Below, in pieces: positions 38,501 through 47,504 of a DNA stretch of 64,000 bases (positions within the stretch are counted from its first letter, which is position 1; each line of letters begins with the position of its first letter). This DNA is from Pseudomonadota bacterium (GTDB lineage: Bacteria; Desulfobacterota; Desulfobacteria; Desulfobacterales; JAHIVH01), in contig JAHIVH010000130.1 in NCBI GenBank assembly GCA_018816735.1, forward strand, positions 44,101 through 108,100, written 5' to 3'. Both the position numbers and the translations under genes were made by a program. The notes under the pieces were generated by a model. The model was not told the origin of the DNA, ran no database searches, and saw only the letters and a program-made list of their open reading frames with translations.

Positions 38501-38682
38501 TTCGGGATTATATGAATTCTGCGGCCTGGCTTTTGCGATTAACGGATGAGGGAACATTTCACCTGTTTGAAAAAAACGAGTTTATCGAACTGTTCGAATG
38601 TTCGGGGTTGACCGTCCAATGTGTGGAAAACACGTTCGGGACTCCCCATCGCGCTGTTGTCATAAAAGCAGTAAAAGAATAA
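35599..38682 (+). CDS. PilZ - alpha/beta hydrolase - SAM methyltransferase fusion protein
   Basis: Large cytoplasmic protein of 1027 residues combining parts I have not seen joined. A first PilZ domain has intact c-di-GMP motifs: RVFPR (RxxxR, about 134-138) and NISAYG (156-161). A second PilZ-like domain around residues 340-450 keeps DFSLKG but lacks RxxxR. An alpha/beta hydrolase domain spans about 470-740, with nucleophile elbow GMSFSG, acid region GIYDAF and a His in YGHIPT. The C-terminal 230 residues form a Rossmann methyltransferase with the SAM motif DLGGGMGHV. The Shine-Dalgarno GGAGG is 13 bases before the ATG, unusually far. Two sensor kinase genes follow. Hydrolase and methyltransferase substrates are unknown. 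Confidence 0.8.
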   Translation: MFNASQRNVLHSKKTAQNPAVKPVLDVLTTDEMLLDFIGKTFTFFNVQSWKHNRQGPLLIDPAIGSGQIKANISEDHLPAHIAIIRRPTCSDALFLALRMTKGQVVEDPRINPEPLKLFIDESLGMITSNQDRRVFPRGGGSGVDIIFPPHSEILNISAYGACIRTTNEFIDAPVLRLRLRLKRPDIEVDVDTKVAFAEAVDGHVELRLCFYKISPEAQHELMRISNAELLCQTISETFTRCEDGELSGFRRLARFSDILELLYNAVSDRSIFAFASMHKGRPVKAIPVSIDEAKRNYKVALEHPDALGNIASYHQFSASIRHESYLMDGYVLKNNDKEAVLTFPKSLISTDHRSLDREKISSATPFFVTLSGKKHVVKDFSLKGFSFYVSEGSADIPLNGQTDVIFELGEGLYRQESVLIRNQQMEAGVLHAGAIFLDTSHLIGDRPESPLIEETLLEENPNINRVENTYYSTPVYFPSKEKKIAGLWSEVIHDDQVTVVIIPPAWAKTKESTSLLSQYILSSFDTNKKSAAVLRFDYSNAIGESENSPQFSRPGYDSLGIKVSDSVKDLIAAVDYVERKFSSLPRHIVIVGMSFSGPLCLRAAVSDKRVTRLIQFMGASDIQDLVRTSTGGIDYVSRYRAGIRSSIQNVLGMLSDTDRWCKDGLTNNLLLIQDAQADIAKLNVPLLWIHGIYDAFVNEQRIRSILDVAKGEKYFFKVPYGHIPTKSNDAIQSFLPAVRFLLNTIGVSDPVISAPTDQAIMQVARKEWERAPRVKLPSLKNFWREYMIGTTEGSLGFDILSMTQGYKDLMTCQVRLMDIRKEDIVYDLGGGMGHVIAYLGDASSPKPSAVHLFDFVPQLFNIAERRAKTHGISLKTTEWYAESNESIAHLKSADVILMSLFLSCLQNPLAFLSRLGKTIPRGSRIVASTIRPDADISMEYMNLLKDIKTGTATIPQGYTQERFLQAVRDYMNSAAWLLRLTDEGTFHLFEKNEFIELFECSGLTVQCVENTFGTPHRAVVIKAVKE

Positions 38683-38754
38683 AAACGGGTCATGCAGTTA
38701 AAGGATTCATTTCCATTGAATGATTTAATTATCATTCATTAAATAGGAAATAAT

Positions 38755-41700
38755 ATGGTACTGCAATACGAAATCACAACCGAAGATTTAAGTGCCCCCT
38801 ATGAAAATTGGCGGGCCAAATTCTTTTTCCATCGTATTTTTATCATTTCCTGGATAGCGCTGGGCGCAAATGGGGTCATGGCGGTGATTGATCGTCTGGC
38901 CTATCCGGCAAGTGCCAATGCACTCATCTTTCCACGAGTTATCTACAGCATATTCACCATTTTGGTTATCATTCTTTCCCGGCACCATAATAATAAAATT
39001 CGACCGTCATTTTTGCTGGCATTACTATATATTGCCATCGGTATTACCGTTGCTGGTATGACCCATATTTTAGGAGGGTTTATATCTACGTATTATGTGG
39101 GAATTTTGCTTACATTCTGGGGTATAGCCGTCCTTGCCCCAGTATTGCTGCCCGTTCATATTATCTGCCATGCCGCGATTTTTGTTCTCTATATTTCACT
39201 CAATTCTCTGTATCCCTTTGATGACGACCAGATAAAAAGCATGTTGAACAGTATCGGATTCATGATCATCGGTAGTGCCATTGCAAACATTTCCGTATAT
39301 CTCTATCAAATGATACAGTACAGGCAATTCCTCTTTCAAAAACAGATCGAAGAGACCAAACGAACGGAAACAGATCGTCTGCAATATGAAATTGACAGAA
39401 AAACAAAAGAGCTGAAAGAAAAAAATATTGACCTTGTTCGTCTGGACAGAATCAAAGACGAATTCCTGTCCAATACGTCTCATGAATTAAGAACGCCGCT
39501 AAACGGCATTATCGGCATTACCGAATCACTCATGGATGGGGCCACAGGCGAACTGAACCCAAGAACGAAAGACAATCTTTCCATGGTCGTTTCAAGCGGA
39601 AGAAGACTGGCCAACCTGGTGAACGATATTCTCGATTTCTCAAAACTCAGGAATCACGATGTCATTCTTCAGCAGAAACCGGTTGATCTCAAACAGCTCT
39701 CAGACATTGTGATTGCGCTGTCACGACCATTAATCTCCGGTAAAAACCTGGAACTGGTGAATACCATTTCTTCTGATCTTCCCTTTGCCTGGGCAGATGA
39801 AAACAGGCTGCAGCAAATATTTCACAACCTGATCGGCAATTCGATAAAATTTACGGAAAGCGGAAAAGTGAGCATCAATGCCACGCTAAACAACCAATCC
39901 ATCCAGGTCTCGGTTTCTGACACAGGGATAGGCATTCCTGAAGATAAACAACAGGATATTTTCAAGTCTTTCCAGCAGGCAAACGGTTCCATCGAACGGA
40001 TTTATGGGGGAACAGGACTTGGCCTTTCCGTGACCAAAAGCCTTGTCGAGCTGCATGGCGGCAGAATTACCGTTGTCTCTGAACCGGGTAAAGGCGCCAC
40101 GTTCTCGTTTAATTTACCTGTGGCACAACACTCGAAAGACGACACGCCTGAAGCATCGGAAAAAATCAGAAGCGTTCAGGTCCGTACATATTCCCGTGAG
40201 AATGAAGAAGACAGAAGAAAACGGGGTCAAGGTCCTTCAGATGGCATTGAAAGACGAACCGGTTTTAAGGATCGTCGTGAAATACCTGTTTCCAGCGACC
40301 TTAAAAATATCAAGGCACTTGCTGTGGATGATGATCCGGTGAACCTTCAGGTTATTGTCAACAATCTGGAAAATGCAGGTGCGAAAGTGGAAACGGTTTT
40401 TTCCGGCTACGATGCGCTCACTAAGATAAAACAGTTTAATCCGGATATAATCCTTCTCGATATCATGATGCCCAAAATGAACGGCTTTGATACAGCAAAG
40501 AAAATACGGGAAGCATTTCCCAAAGAAGATATGCCGATTATTTTTCTTACGGCAAAGAACAGTGTAAACGACCTTGTGGACGGATTTACTTCAGGTGGAA
40601 ACGATTACATCACCAAACCGATTTCCAAAAATGAGCTGCTGGCCAGAATAAAATTTCATGTGGATCTGGTTATTTCCAGAAAAAACCTTAAAAATGCAGA
40701 GTTAAAATATCGCGATATTTTTGAAAATGCCGTAGAGGGAATTTTTCAGATCACCTACTCCGGCAGATTTATCAGCGCAAATCCGGCGACAGCCCGTTTA
40801 CTCGGTTATGATTCACCACAGGAATTAATTTTTTCTGTCACCGATATTGCCCGTCAATGCTTCACTGAGCCGGAAGTTAATAAAAAATTTGTTCATATGC
40901 TTCGTGAAAAAGAAGCCATAACCGATTTTGAAACAGAAGCCATGAAGAAAGACAACAGCGTGGTTTGGGTCTCCATATCTGCAAGAACGGTCTATGATCC
41001 TGACGGGAAAGTATCGTATTATGAAGGCACCATCGTAGATATTACAGATCGAAAAATGAAAGAGAATGCGGAGAAATATCGTAAAATCGCTGAGGCCACG
41101 ACACGGATCAAGAGTGAATTTATCGCCAGCATGAGCCATGAAATCAGAACACCCATGAATGCGATTCTGGGATTTGCCGAATTGCTGGAAAAACAGATTA
41201 AGGACCCCCAGCAAAAACAACATTTGTCCGTTATCGCAACAAGCGGGAAAATGCTTCTGGCGCTGATAAATGATATTCTTGATCTGTCCAAGATTGAAGC
41301 CGGAAAGTTCGAAATTCATCCGGAGCCATGTCAACCCAGAGCAATTATGGATGAAATCAAGCAGTCGTTTTCAAAAAAAATGGAAGAAAAGCAGATTGAC
41401 TTCATCATGGATGTGGGTTCATCTCTTCCCAAAACACTTCTCCTGGATGGTATCAGGTTAAGACAGGTGCTCCTGAATCTTACCGGTAATGCCGTAAAAT
41501 TTACGGACAAGGGACATGTGAAACTGACATTAAATATGAGGCCGGCAGCCGAAAAATCAAATCTGGTCGATCTCATTTTCAGGGTATCAGACACGGGTAT
41601 TGGCATACCGGAAGATCAACAGGAGTTGATTTTCCAACCCTTCACCCAACAAAAAGGACAGCAGATATCAAGATATGGTGGCACCGGACTGGGCCTGACG

Positions 41701-42588
41701 ATTACCAGAAAACTGGTGCAACTGATGAATGGTGAATTGCATGTAGAAAGTAACCCGGCTCAGGGAAGCCTGTTTACAGTGATTTTGAAAGATATAAGCC
41801 CCATCAAAAAAGAAATCACGATGCCTGTTCAAAAACACCTTGATATGAACCTGATTCGATTCAACCCATGTTCCATACTGATAGCTGATGATAATCCGAA
41901 CAACCGGCTGCTTTTGAAAGAATATCTGAATCACACTCCCCTTACCATTATCGAAGCTGAAAATGGCGAACAGGCCATTGAACTGGCACGCGATCACCAT
42001 CCGGCTCTGATTCTCATGGATATGAAGATGCCGGGAATGGATGGCTTTGAAGCGACAAGACATATTAAAAAGGATACCCGACTGAGCGCCATTCCAGTGA
42101 TCGCATTAACCGCTTCTGTCATGAGTGATATTGCAGCAAAAGCAAAAGCCTGTGGCAGTGACGGCCTGCTTTTCAAACCTGTAAGCCAGGAAAGCGTGAT
42201 CAATGAGTTAAGCCGGTTTCTTTCTCATGTATCTGATAAGAAAACAGATACAGCAGAGCAGAAAATTCAACCCGGGCCTTTTCTTTCTGAAAAAGACATG
42301 ACTGAAATCAAGGGAAGACTTCCCGAGCTGAAAAATGAACTGGACAAAGCACTGGAAATCTGGGGAACGATTCAGGATGGCATTGCATTTTCCAAAATCA
42401 AACAGTTTGCTGCCGATATCATTCAGATTGGCAACACATACAGGATTGAGGGAATGACGTTCTGGGCAGAATCGCTTTTTCAGTCCGCGTCACAATTTAA
42501 TGTGGAAGACGTACCGGAAAAATTAAAGTGTTTCCCTGAGATGGTTCATGAGATATCCCTTATCCCATCCGAATCAACTCATCCATGA
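38755..42588 (+). CDS. Membrane-bound double hybrid histidine kinase
   Basis: Sensor kinase of 1277 residues. About six membrane helices fill residues 22-190 with little periplasmic sequence, followed by a coiled coil. Kinase core 1 has the phosphoacceptor His243 in NTSHELRTPLNG and an ATPase domain with DTGIGIPE and GGTGLGLSV. Receiver 1 begins near residue 520 (AVDDDPVNL; Asp in LLDIMMPKMNG). A PAS domain follows from about 650. Kinase core 2 has His795 in SMSHEIRTPMNA, and receiver 2 begins near 1042 (IADDNPNNR; Asp in LMDMKMPGMDG). The last 110 residues show no clear HPt His. Two kinase cores in one chain is uncommon. It sits between the fusion protein and a second kinase on the same strand. 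Confidence 0.92.
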   Translation: MVLQYEITTEDLSAPYENWRAKFFFHRIFIISWIALGANGVMAVIDRLAYPASANALIFPRVIYSIFTILVIILSRHHNNKIRPSFLLALLYIAIGITVAGMTHILGGFISTYYVGILLTFWGIAVLAPVLLPVHIICHAAIFVLYISLNSLYPFDDDQIKSMLNSIGFMIIGSAIANISVYLYQMIQYRQFLFQKQIEETKRTETDRLQYEIDRKTKELKEKNIDLVRLDRIKDEFLSNTSHELRTPLNGIIGITESLMDGATGELNPRTKDNLSMVVSSGRRLANLVNDILDFSKLRNHDVILQQKPVDLKQLSDIVIALSRPLISGKNLELVNTISSDLPFAWADENRLQQIFHNLIGNSIKFTESGKVSINATLNNQSIQVSVSDTGIGIPEDKQQDIFKSFQQANGSIERIYGGTGLGLSVTKSLVELHGGRITVVSEPGKGATFSFNLPVAQHSKDDTPEASEKIRSVQVRTYSRENEEDRRKRGQGPSDGIERRTGFKDRREIPVSSDLKNIKALAVDDDPVNLQVIVNNLENAGAKVETVFSGYDALTKIKQFNPDIILLDIMMPKMNGFDTAKKIREAFPKEDMPIIFLTAKNSVNDLVDGFTSGGNDYITKPISKNELLARIKFHVDLVISRKNLKNAELKYRDIFENAVEGIFQITYSGRFISANPATARLLGYDSPQELIFSVTDIARQCFTEPEVNKKFVHMLREKEAITDFETEAMKKDNSVVWVSISARTVYDPDGKVSYYEGTIVDITDRKMKENAEKYRKIAEATTRIKSEFIASMSHEIRTPMNAILGFAELLEKQIKDPQQKQHLSVIATSGKMLLALINDILDLSKIEAGKFEIHPEPCQPRAIMDEIKQSFSKKMEEKQIDFIMDVGSSLPKTLLLDGIRLRQVLLNLTGNAVKFTDKGHVKLTLNMRPAAEKSNLVDLIFRVSDTGIGIPEDQQELIFQPFTQQKGQQISRYGGTGLGLTITRKLVQLMNGELHVESNPAQGSLFTVILKDISPIKKEITMPVQKHLDMNLIRFNPCSILIADDNPNNRLLLKEYLNHTPLTIIEAENGEQAIELARDHHPALILMDMKMPGMDGFEATRHIKKDTRLSAIPVIALTASVMSDIAAKAKACGSDGLLFKPVSQESVINELSRFLSHVSDKKTDTAEQKIQPGPFLSEKDMTEIKGRLPELKNELDKALEIWGTIQDGIAFSKIKQFAADIIQIGNTYRIEGMTFWAESLFQSASQFNVEDVPEKLKCFPEMVHEISLIPSESTHP

Positions 42589-42639
42589 TAAGTGGAAAAA
42601 TGAGTATCAAGGATATTTTTTTTTCGACAGGAGAGTTAA

Positions 42640-43797
42640 ATGAAAGATTATAAACCAACGGTATTGATCATTGATGATGTCCAGGAAAACATTCAAGTCC
42701 TGGGAACACTCCTTGAAAAGCACAATATTGAAATTGCCGCCACATCAAGCGGTAAACAGGGCATAGAAATTGCCAGTCAGATACCAGTTGATCTGATTCT
42801 TCTTGATATCATGATGCCGGACATGAATGGTTTTGACGTTTGCAGACGACTTAAAACAATAGAAAAAACAAAAAATATTCCGGTCATATTTATTACAGCC
42901 AAATCAGATACGGAGGATATTGTTGCCGGGTTCGAATCAGGCGGTGTGGATCATATCACAAAACCGATCAAGGAAAAGGAAGTACTCGCCAGGGTAGCAA
43001 CCCATCTTGAATTAAAAAGGTATCAGGACCATCTTGAAGAGCTGGTAAAAGCAAAAACCATTGAGCTTGAAAAGGCAAAATTCAGGGCAGAGGCTGCCAA
43101 TGAGGCAAAAACCCGGTTTCTTGTCAATGTCCACCATGAACTGAAAACACCTATGACCGGCATCATGGGGATGAACGCCATCCTTCTTGAGACCAACCTC
43201 GATGATGAGCAGAAAGATTATGTGGAAACCATGGAAACATCCGCCAATGCCATGCTGACGGTGATAAATGATGTCCTGCATTTTACCGAAGCCATGCACG
43301 GACAAATTCATTTGGAAATATGCAAGCTTGGGGTAGAATCAATCGTAAAAGATATTTATGACATCCTGACCATCCGCGCCAGAGAAAAAAAAATTGAACT
43401 TATTTATAAGCTTGATGAAAATATTCCTGGCGTTCTGGCCGGAGATCCCGGCAGGCTGAGGCAGATACTGATGAATATCTGCGGCAATGCCTTGAAGTTC
43501 ACGGAAAAAGGAAAGGTGAAGATATCGGTTCGCCTTACAAATGAGACGCAAAATAACTGCCGGTTATCCTTTGAAGTCGCCGATACCGGCATCGGCATTC
43601 TCGAAAATCAGATGGAAAAACTGTTCAAACCCTTTTCACAACTGGATGATACGTTGACCCGCCAATATGGTGGACTCGGTCTTGGCCTGATCAATGCCAG
43701 AAATCTTATTGAGATGATGGGTGGCGATATCACTGTAAAAAGCGTTTTTGGAGAAGGGACGACCTTCACGTTTTCGGTCAATCTGTTAAAAATTTAG
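42640..43797 (+). CDS. Receiver-first histidine kinase
   Basis: Soluble kinase of 385 residues. The N-terminal receiver has IIDDVQEN and the phosphoacceptor in LLDIMMPDMNG. A short coiled coil leads to the HisKA domain with His166 in NVHHELKTPMTG. The ATPase domain has NALKFTEKG, DTGIGILE and GGLGLGL. There is no sensor domain, so it is likely driven by phosphotransfer, for example from the double hybrid kinase whose stop lies 51 bases upstream. The ribosome binding site (CAGGAGAG) is good. An output protein is not evident in the window. Confidence 0.9.
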   Translation: MKDYKPTVLIIDDVQENIQVLGTLLEKHNIEIAATSSGKQGIEIASQIPVDLILLDIMMPDMNGFDVCRRLKTIEKTKNIPVIFITAKSDTEDIVAGFESGGVDHITKPIKEKEVLARVATHLELKRYQDHLEELVKAKTIELEKAKFRAEAANEAKTRFLVNVHHELKTPMTGIMGMNAILLETNLDDEQKDYVETMETSANAMLTVINDVLHFTEAMHGQIHLEICKLGVESIVKDIYDILTIRAREKKIELIYKLDENIPGVLAGDPGRLRQILMNICGNALKFTEKGKVKISVRLTNETQNNCRLSFEVADTGIGILENQMEKLFKPFSQLDDTLTRQYGGLGLGLINARNLIEMMGGDITVKSVFGEGTTFTFSVNLLKI

Positions 43798-43850
43798 GAA
43801 CTTTTCAGAAATCCTTATGGGTGTTAATGCACCTGATGCCTCAAAAGGTA

Positions 43851-45632
43851 TTAAAACGGCCAAATCACTGGAATGAACACGACACCCAGCGTTAACACAA
43901 GCGCATTTAAAGGTATCCCCATTTTCAGATAGTCTGAAAAACGGTATCCGCCCGGGCCATAAACCAGAAGATTGGTCTGGTAACCTATAGGAGTTGCAAA
44001 ACAGGCACTGGCGCCAAAGCAAACGCCTACAATAAACGGTTTTGGGTCCACGCCCAAACCCAAAGCGGAAGAAGCGGCAATGGGGAAAATAAGAACAGCC
44101 GTGGCGCTATTGCTTAAAATCTGTGTACTGAGACTGGTAATCAGGATGATGCCCCCCAATAGAACCTTTGGTGATGAATTTACAAGGATACTCAGCAGTG
44201 CATCCGCATATAGACGGCTGGTACCGGTTTTTTCCATAGCTGTCCCCAGGGCAATCGTACCGGCTATGAGCAAAAGAACACCTCCCTGAAGCGATTTATA
44301 GGCATCCCGCATCTGAATGCATCCGGTAAAAACCATCAACAGAGACGCTACAAGCGCACAGATCATAATATCGGCCCAACCTGAGGAAGCCGCAACCACA
44401 AAACCCAAAAAAATACTGACCGCAAACCAGGATTTTCGCTTGTGTATAAGTTCCTCGTAAACATCCTCAACAATAATAAAATCGGTTTCAGCCTCAGCGC
44501 GCATGGTTTCAAGCTTTGCGGCCTTGCACCAGACCAGGATCATATCTCCGTTTTTCAGTTTCACATCATAAATCTGTTTTTCAGTGAAATGAAGGACATT
44601 CCTTTTGATTGCGATGACATGGATATCCGGGTCGCTCATAAGTGGTGTTTCCATGAGCCGCTGCCCCAGAAAAGTGGATTGCGGCAGGATAATCAGCTCA
44701 ACCACAACCGTATCGTCCTTGTCTACACCAAAAGACAGTCCTTTTTCGGAAAGGGGGAGTTCTACCGCCTCATGATGAAGAATCTCAACAAGTTCATTAA
44801 GTGAACCTTTCAAAAGAATGAGATCCCCTTCTGCGATATTAGTTTGATCTCTGTCCGGATGATAAATGTGTGATTTCCGGATCAGCTCAAGGACTTCCAG
44901 ATCCGGATATTTTTCAGAAAACACCTGGGAAGGATCGCATCCCTCAAGCTTGCTGCCAGATGGGATTCTGACCTCTGCAATATATCGTCTGTGCTCACTG
45001 TCGTTAAACTGGCATGTTGGATTTCTCAATGAGGGCATCAGCCGGGGGGATGCGAACAAGAGAAAAATGATACCCAGGACAGCAATAGGGATTCCCAGAA
45101 TGGACAACTCAAACATGGACAGGGAACCATATCCGGCTGCCGCGCTTAAATCGCTTACAATGATGTTGGTCGAGGTGCCGATGAGCGTACAGGTGCCAGC
45201 CAGGATGGATGCGTAGGAAACTGGAATAAGAAACTGGGAAGGACTCAGGCCAAATTCGCAGCAAAACGTCATCACAACCGGAATAAAAAGAACGACAACT
45301 GGCGTATTATTGATGAACGCAGAAGAAACAGCCACCGTAATGAGAATGAGAATCAGTGCGACATAAAGGTTGCCCCTGGAAACCCGGATCACTTGCTGTC
45401 CGATAAACGCCACGACCCCAGTCCGCATCATGCCTTTGCTGATGATAAACATAGCTCCCACGGTAATCACCGCAGGATGGGCAAACCCCCTGACCGATTC
45501 CTCTGGTGTCAGGATCCCTGTGATAACGAGAACAACCATAATTCCTACGCCCGTTAAATCCACCGGAATTTTTTCCGTTACAAGGAGGTATATAATCACA
45601 ACCAGAATGGCTGAAATAATCAATGTGTTCAT
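43851..45632 (-). CDS. SLC13/DASS-type permease with two TrkA-C domains
   Basis: Integral membrane transporter of 593 residues. Two hydrophobic halves of five to six helices each flank a cytoplasmic insert from about 205 to 385. That insert contains two RCK_C/TrkA-C-like domains (VRIPSGSKLEGCDPSQ and ILPQSTFLGQRLMETPL regions), which usually bind a regulatory ligand. Conserved family stretches include SAFINNTPVVVLFIPV and ILSNSATAVLIFPIA. Substrates of such proteins range from dicarboxylates to sulfate and other anions; in an organism of this type sulfate or a dicarboxylate is possible but not decidable. It is convergent with the kinase gene. Confidence 0.85.
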   Translation of the reverse strand: MNTLIISAILVVIIYLLVTEKIPVDLTGVGIMVVLVITGILTPEESVRGFAHPAVITVGAMFIISKGMMRTGVVAFIGQQVIRVSRGNLYVALILILITVAVSSAFINNTPVVVLFIPVVMTFCCEFGLSPSQFLIPVSYASILAGTCTLIGTSTNIIVSDLSAAAGYGSLSMFELSILGIPIAVLGIIFLLFASPRLMPSLRNPTCQFNDSEHRRYIAEVRIPSGSKLEGCDPSQVFSEKYPDLEVLELIRKSHIYHPDRDQTNIAEGDLILLKGSLNELVEILHHEAVELPLSEKGLSFGVDKDDTVVVELIILPQSTFLGQRLMETPLMSDPDIHVIAIKRNVLHFTEKQIYDVKLKNGDMILVWCKAAKLETMRAEAETDFIIVEDVYEELIHKRKSWFAVSIFLGFVVAASSGWADIMICALVASLLMVFTGCIQMRDAYKSLQGGVLLLIAGTIALGTAMEKTGTSRLYADALLSILVNSSPKVLLGGIILITSLSTQILSNSATAVLIFPIAASSALGLGVDPKPFIVGVCFGASACFATPIGYQTNLLVYGPGGYRFSDYLKMGIPLNALVLTLGVVFIPVIWPF

Positions 45633-45716
45633 CGGTGCTCCGGCACAGTTTTAATTGCCATGGGGAATGTCGTTCCACGTGAGCGGCATTTCATCTGTTT
45701 TTTTTAAATTTTTAAT

Positions 45717-46502
45717 CTATTTGCCCTGAAAATTTGCCTTCCGCCTCTCAATAAATGACTGCACCCCTTCCTTTGCATCCTCGCTGTTCAATAGGGGAAT
45801 CAGACCGGGAAGCAGTGCTTCGATGGCCTTGGGTTCGCCATGACTTCTTGCAAGGCGCGCGGATTTAAGTGTGGCAACAACACCCAGAGGTGCTTGGTCC
45901 GCTATTTTTTCCGCGATTTCAATTGCTCTTTCCAATTGTTTTCCGTCATCCACCACTTCCTGAACCAGCCCCATCCTATAACCGTCATCTGCCGTTATTT
46001 CGTCACCGGTAAGAAGGTATCTCATGGCATTGCTCCAGCCGATTTCCTGAATAAGCCTGACCGTTCCGCCACCTGCCGGATAAATCCCGCGCTTCACTTC
46101 GATCTGCCCCATGCGTGTACTTCTTGCCGCCACACGAATATCTGTCGAAAGAAGCAGTTCAAGCCCGATTGTCAGGCAGATTCCCTGAACAGCCATGACA
46201 ACCGGCTTTTCAACCTGTTTCCCATAAAGGCCCAAAGGGTCACACGCATCAACAGGCACTTCCGGAAATTTTCCGGATGACAAATGTGACACCCATTGGG
46301 TTAAGTCAAGGCCTGCTGTAAAATGGTCACCCTTGGCATACAATACGCCACACCTTAAATCATTGTCCCGATCAAGAATACCATACGCCTTTCCCAGGTC
46401 AATATACATGGACACCTCAAAGGCATTTTTTTTGGCCACCCGGTCAATGCCCATAAGAAGTACATGTCCTTTTTTTTCTGTAATAATTTTTCCGTCACTC
46501 AT
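45717..46502 (-). CDS. Enoyl-CoA hydratase/isomerase (crotonase) family protein
   Basis: Crotonase-fold protein of 261 residues acting on an acyl-CoA in the cytoplasm. The oxyanion-hole regions are AKGDHFTAGLDL and QGICLTIGLELLLSTDIRVAA, and the expected acidic position lies in EVKRGIYPAGGGTVRL. Glu residues at the two hydratase positions are not both clearly present, so isomerase or another crotonase activity is possible. An in-frame ATG at 46526 exists, but GGGAGG lies eight bases before the ATG at 46502, which fixes the start. It lies near the nitroreductase gene on the same strand, with a 75-base gap. Confidence 0.85.
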   Translation of the reverse strand: MSDGKIITEKKGHVLLMGIDRVAKKNAFEVSMYIDLGKAYGILDRDNDLRCGVLYAKGDHFTAGLDLTQWVSHLSSGKFPEVPVDACDPLGLYGKQVEKPVVMAVQGICLTIGLELLLSTDIRVAARSTRMGQIEVKRGIYPAGGGTVRLIQEIGWSNAMRYLLTGDEITADDGYRMGLVQEVVDDGKQLERAIEIAEKIADQAPLGVVATLKSARLARSHGEPKAIEALLPGLIPLLNSEDAKEGVQSFIERRKANFQGK

Positions 46503-46577
46503 AACATACGCCTCCCTTTGATTCATTGCCGCTGAGCTTTTGCCATCGATCTTGGATGCACAGTCTCTTTTCCGGCA

Positions 46578-47243
46578 CTATCCAATAAACGACACAGCGC
46601 TTTCAAGAGGTTCCCGATCCGTTCTTGTGGAATTTACCGGTGCATTTTCATCTGCATAGCCAAATGACATGCCAAACAATATACCCCGATCCTCAGGCAT
46701 ATTTAAAAACGCTCTTACCGGATCAGGAAATTGACCCAAAGCTCCCTGAAAACAGCATGAAATGCCTTTTTCAGTCATCAATAACGCGAGTGTCTGGGCA
46801 TATATCCCCATATCGACCGCGCCCATGATGTTCAAATATTTTTCCATGGTAAAAAATGCGGCATGAGGCGCATCGAAAAACATCCAGTTCCGAAGCATGG
46901 CCGTCAGCCGTGCCTGTTTGTCACCTCTTTCAATACCCATTGAACTGTAAAGGGCGTTTGCAGAGCCGAACTGACGATCCCGATGAATCCCCTGGTAGCG
47001 AATCTTCCAGTCAAAATCCGGATTGGGTTCTTTACCACTCATCACGGCTTCGACCAGCTTGTCTTTGAGTTTATCCTTTTCAACGCCTGAAACCACGTAG
47101 ATTTGCCAGGGCTGTACATTACAGTTGGATGGTGAAAGCTGTGCACCGGTAAATATTTCTGCCAGGGTTTCTTCAGGAACCGGTTTGTCAAGAAACGCTC
47201 GCACGGAAAATCGTTTTTGCAATAACGCCATAAGTGACATCAT
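46578..47243 (-). CDS. Nitroreductase family protein
   Basis: FMN-dependent oxidoreductase of 221 residues. The N-terminal FMN-binding RFSVRAFLDKPVPEETL and the SPSNCNVQPWQIYVVSG motif are typical. The C-terminal part has the GMSFGYAD segment near the second flavin contact. Physiological substrates of this family are rarely known; quinone, nitro-compound or flavin-linked reductions are typical. The start has AGGAG seven bases upstream. It may form a unit with the crotonase gene. Confidence 0.88.
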   Translation of the reverse strand: MMSLMALLQKRFSVRAFLDKPVPEETLAEIFTGAQLSPSNCNVQPWQIYVVSGVEKDKLKDKLVEAVMSGKEPNPDFDWKIRYQGIHRDRQFGSANALYSSMGIERGDKQARLTAMLRNWMFFDAPHAAFFTMEKYLNIMGAVDMGIYAQTLALLMTEKGISCCFQGALGQFPDPVRAFLNMPEDRGILFGMSFGYADENAPVNSTRTDREPLESAVSFIG

Positions 47244-47474
47244 TCATTTTCTCCTATAAGCATACTTAAAATTTATTGTTCAGATATAACTGTATAAAGA
47301 AATAGGCAAGGCCTGTAAACGTTTATTCCTTGAATTTTCAATGAACCCTGTTGACCATCTGAAAAATGAAGAATTTTGATTTAAGCGATAAAAAAATAGA
47401 CATTTCAATAATATTATTATAACCGAAAGATATCATTGATATGAACCTCGTCGCATAATCAAAAGGAAAATAAA

Positions 47475-47504
47475 ATGGAATCCATCCCCACGATTAACAT
47501 GTAG
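47475..47504 (+). CDS. Possible nine-codon mini-ORF (MESIPTINM)
   Basis: A very short frame ATG...TAG with AAGGA seven bases before the ATG. Its stop codon directly abuts a strong intrinsic terminator. Upstream TTGACC (47351-47356) and TTTGAT (47375-47380) could be a weak promoter. The combination suggests a small transcript of about 130-150 bases, acting either as an RNA or by making the peptide. No family is recognised, and a chance arrangement cannot be excluded. Confidence 0.3.
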   Translation: MESIPTINM

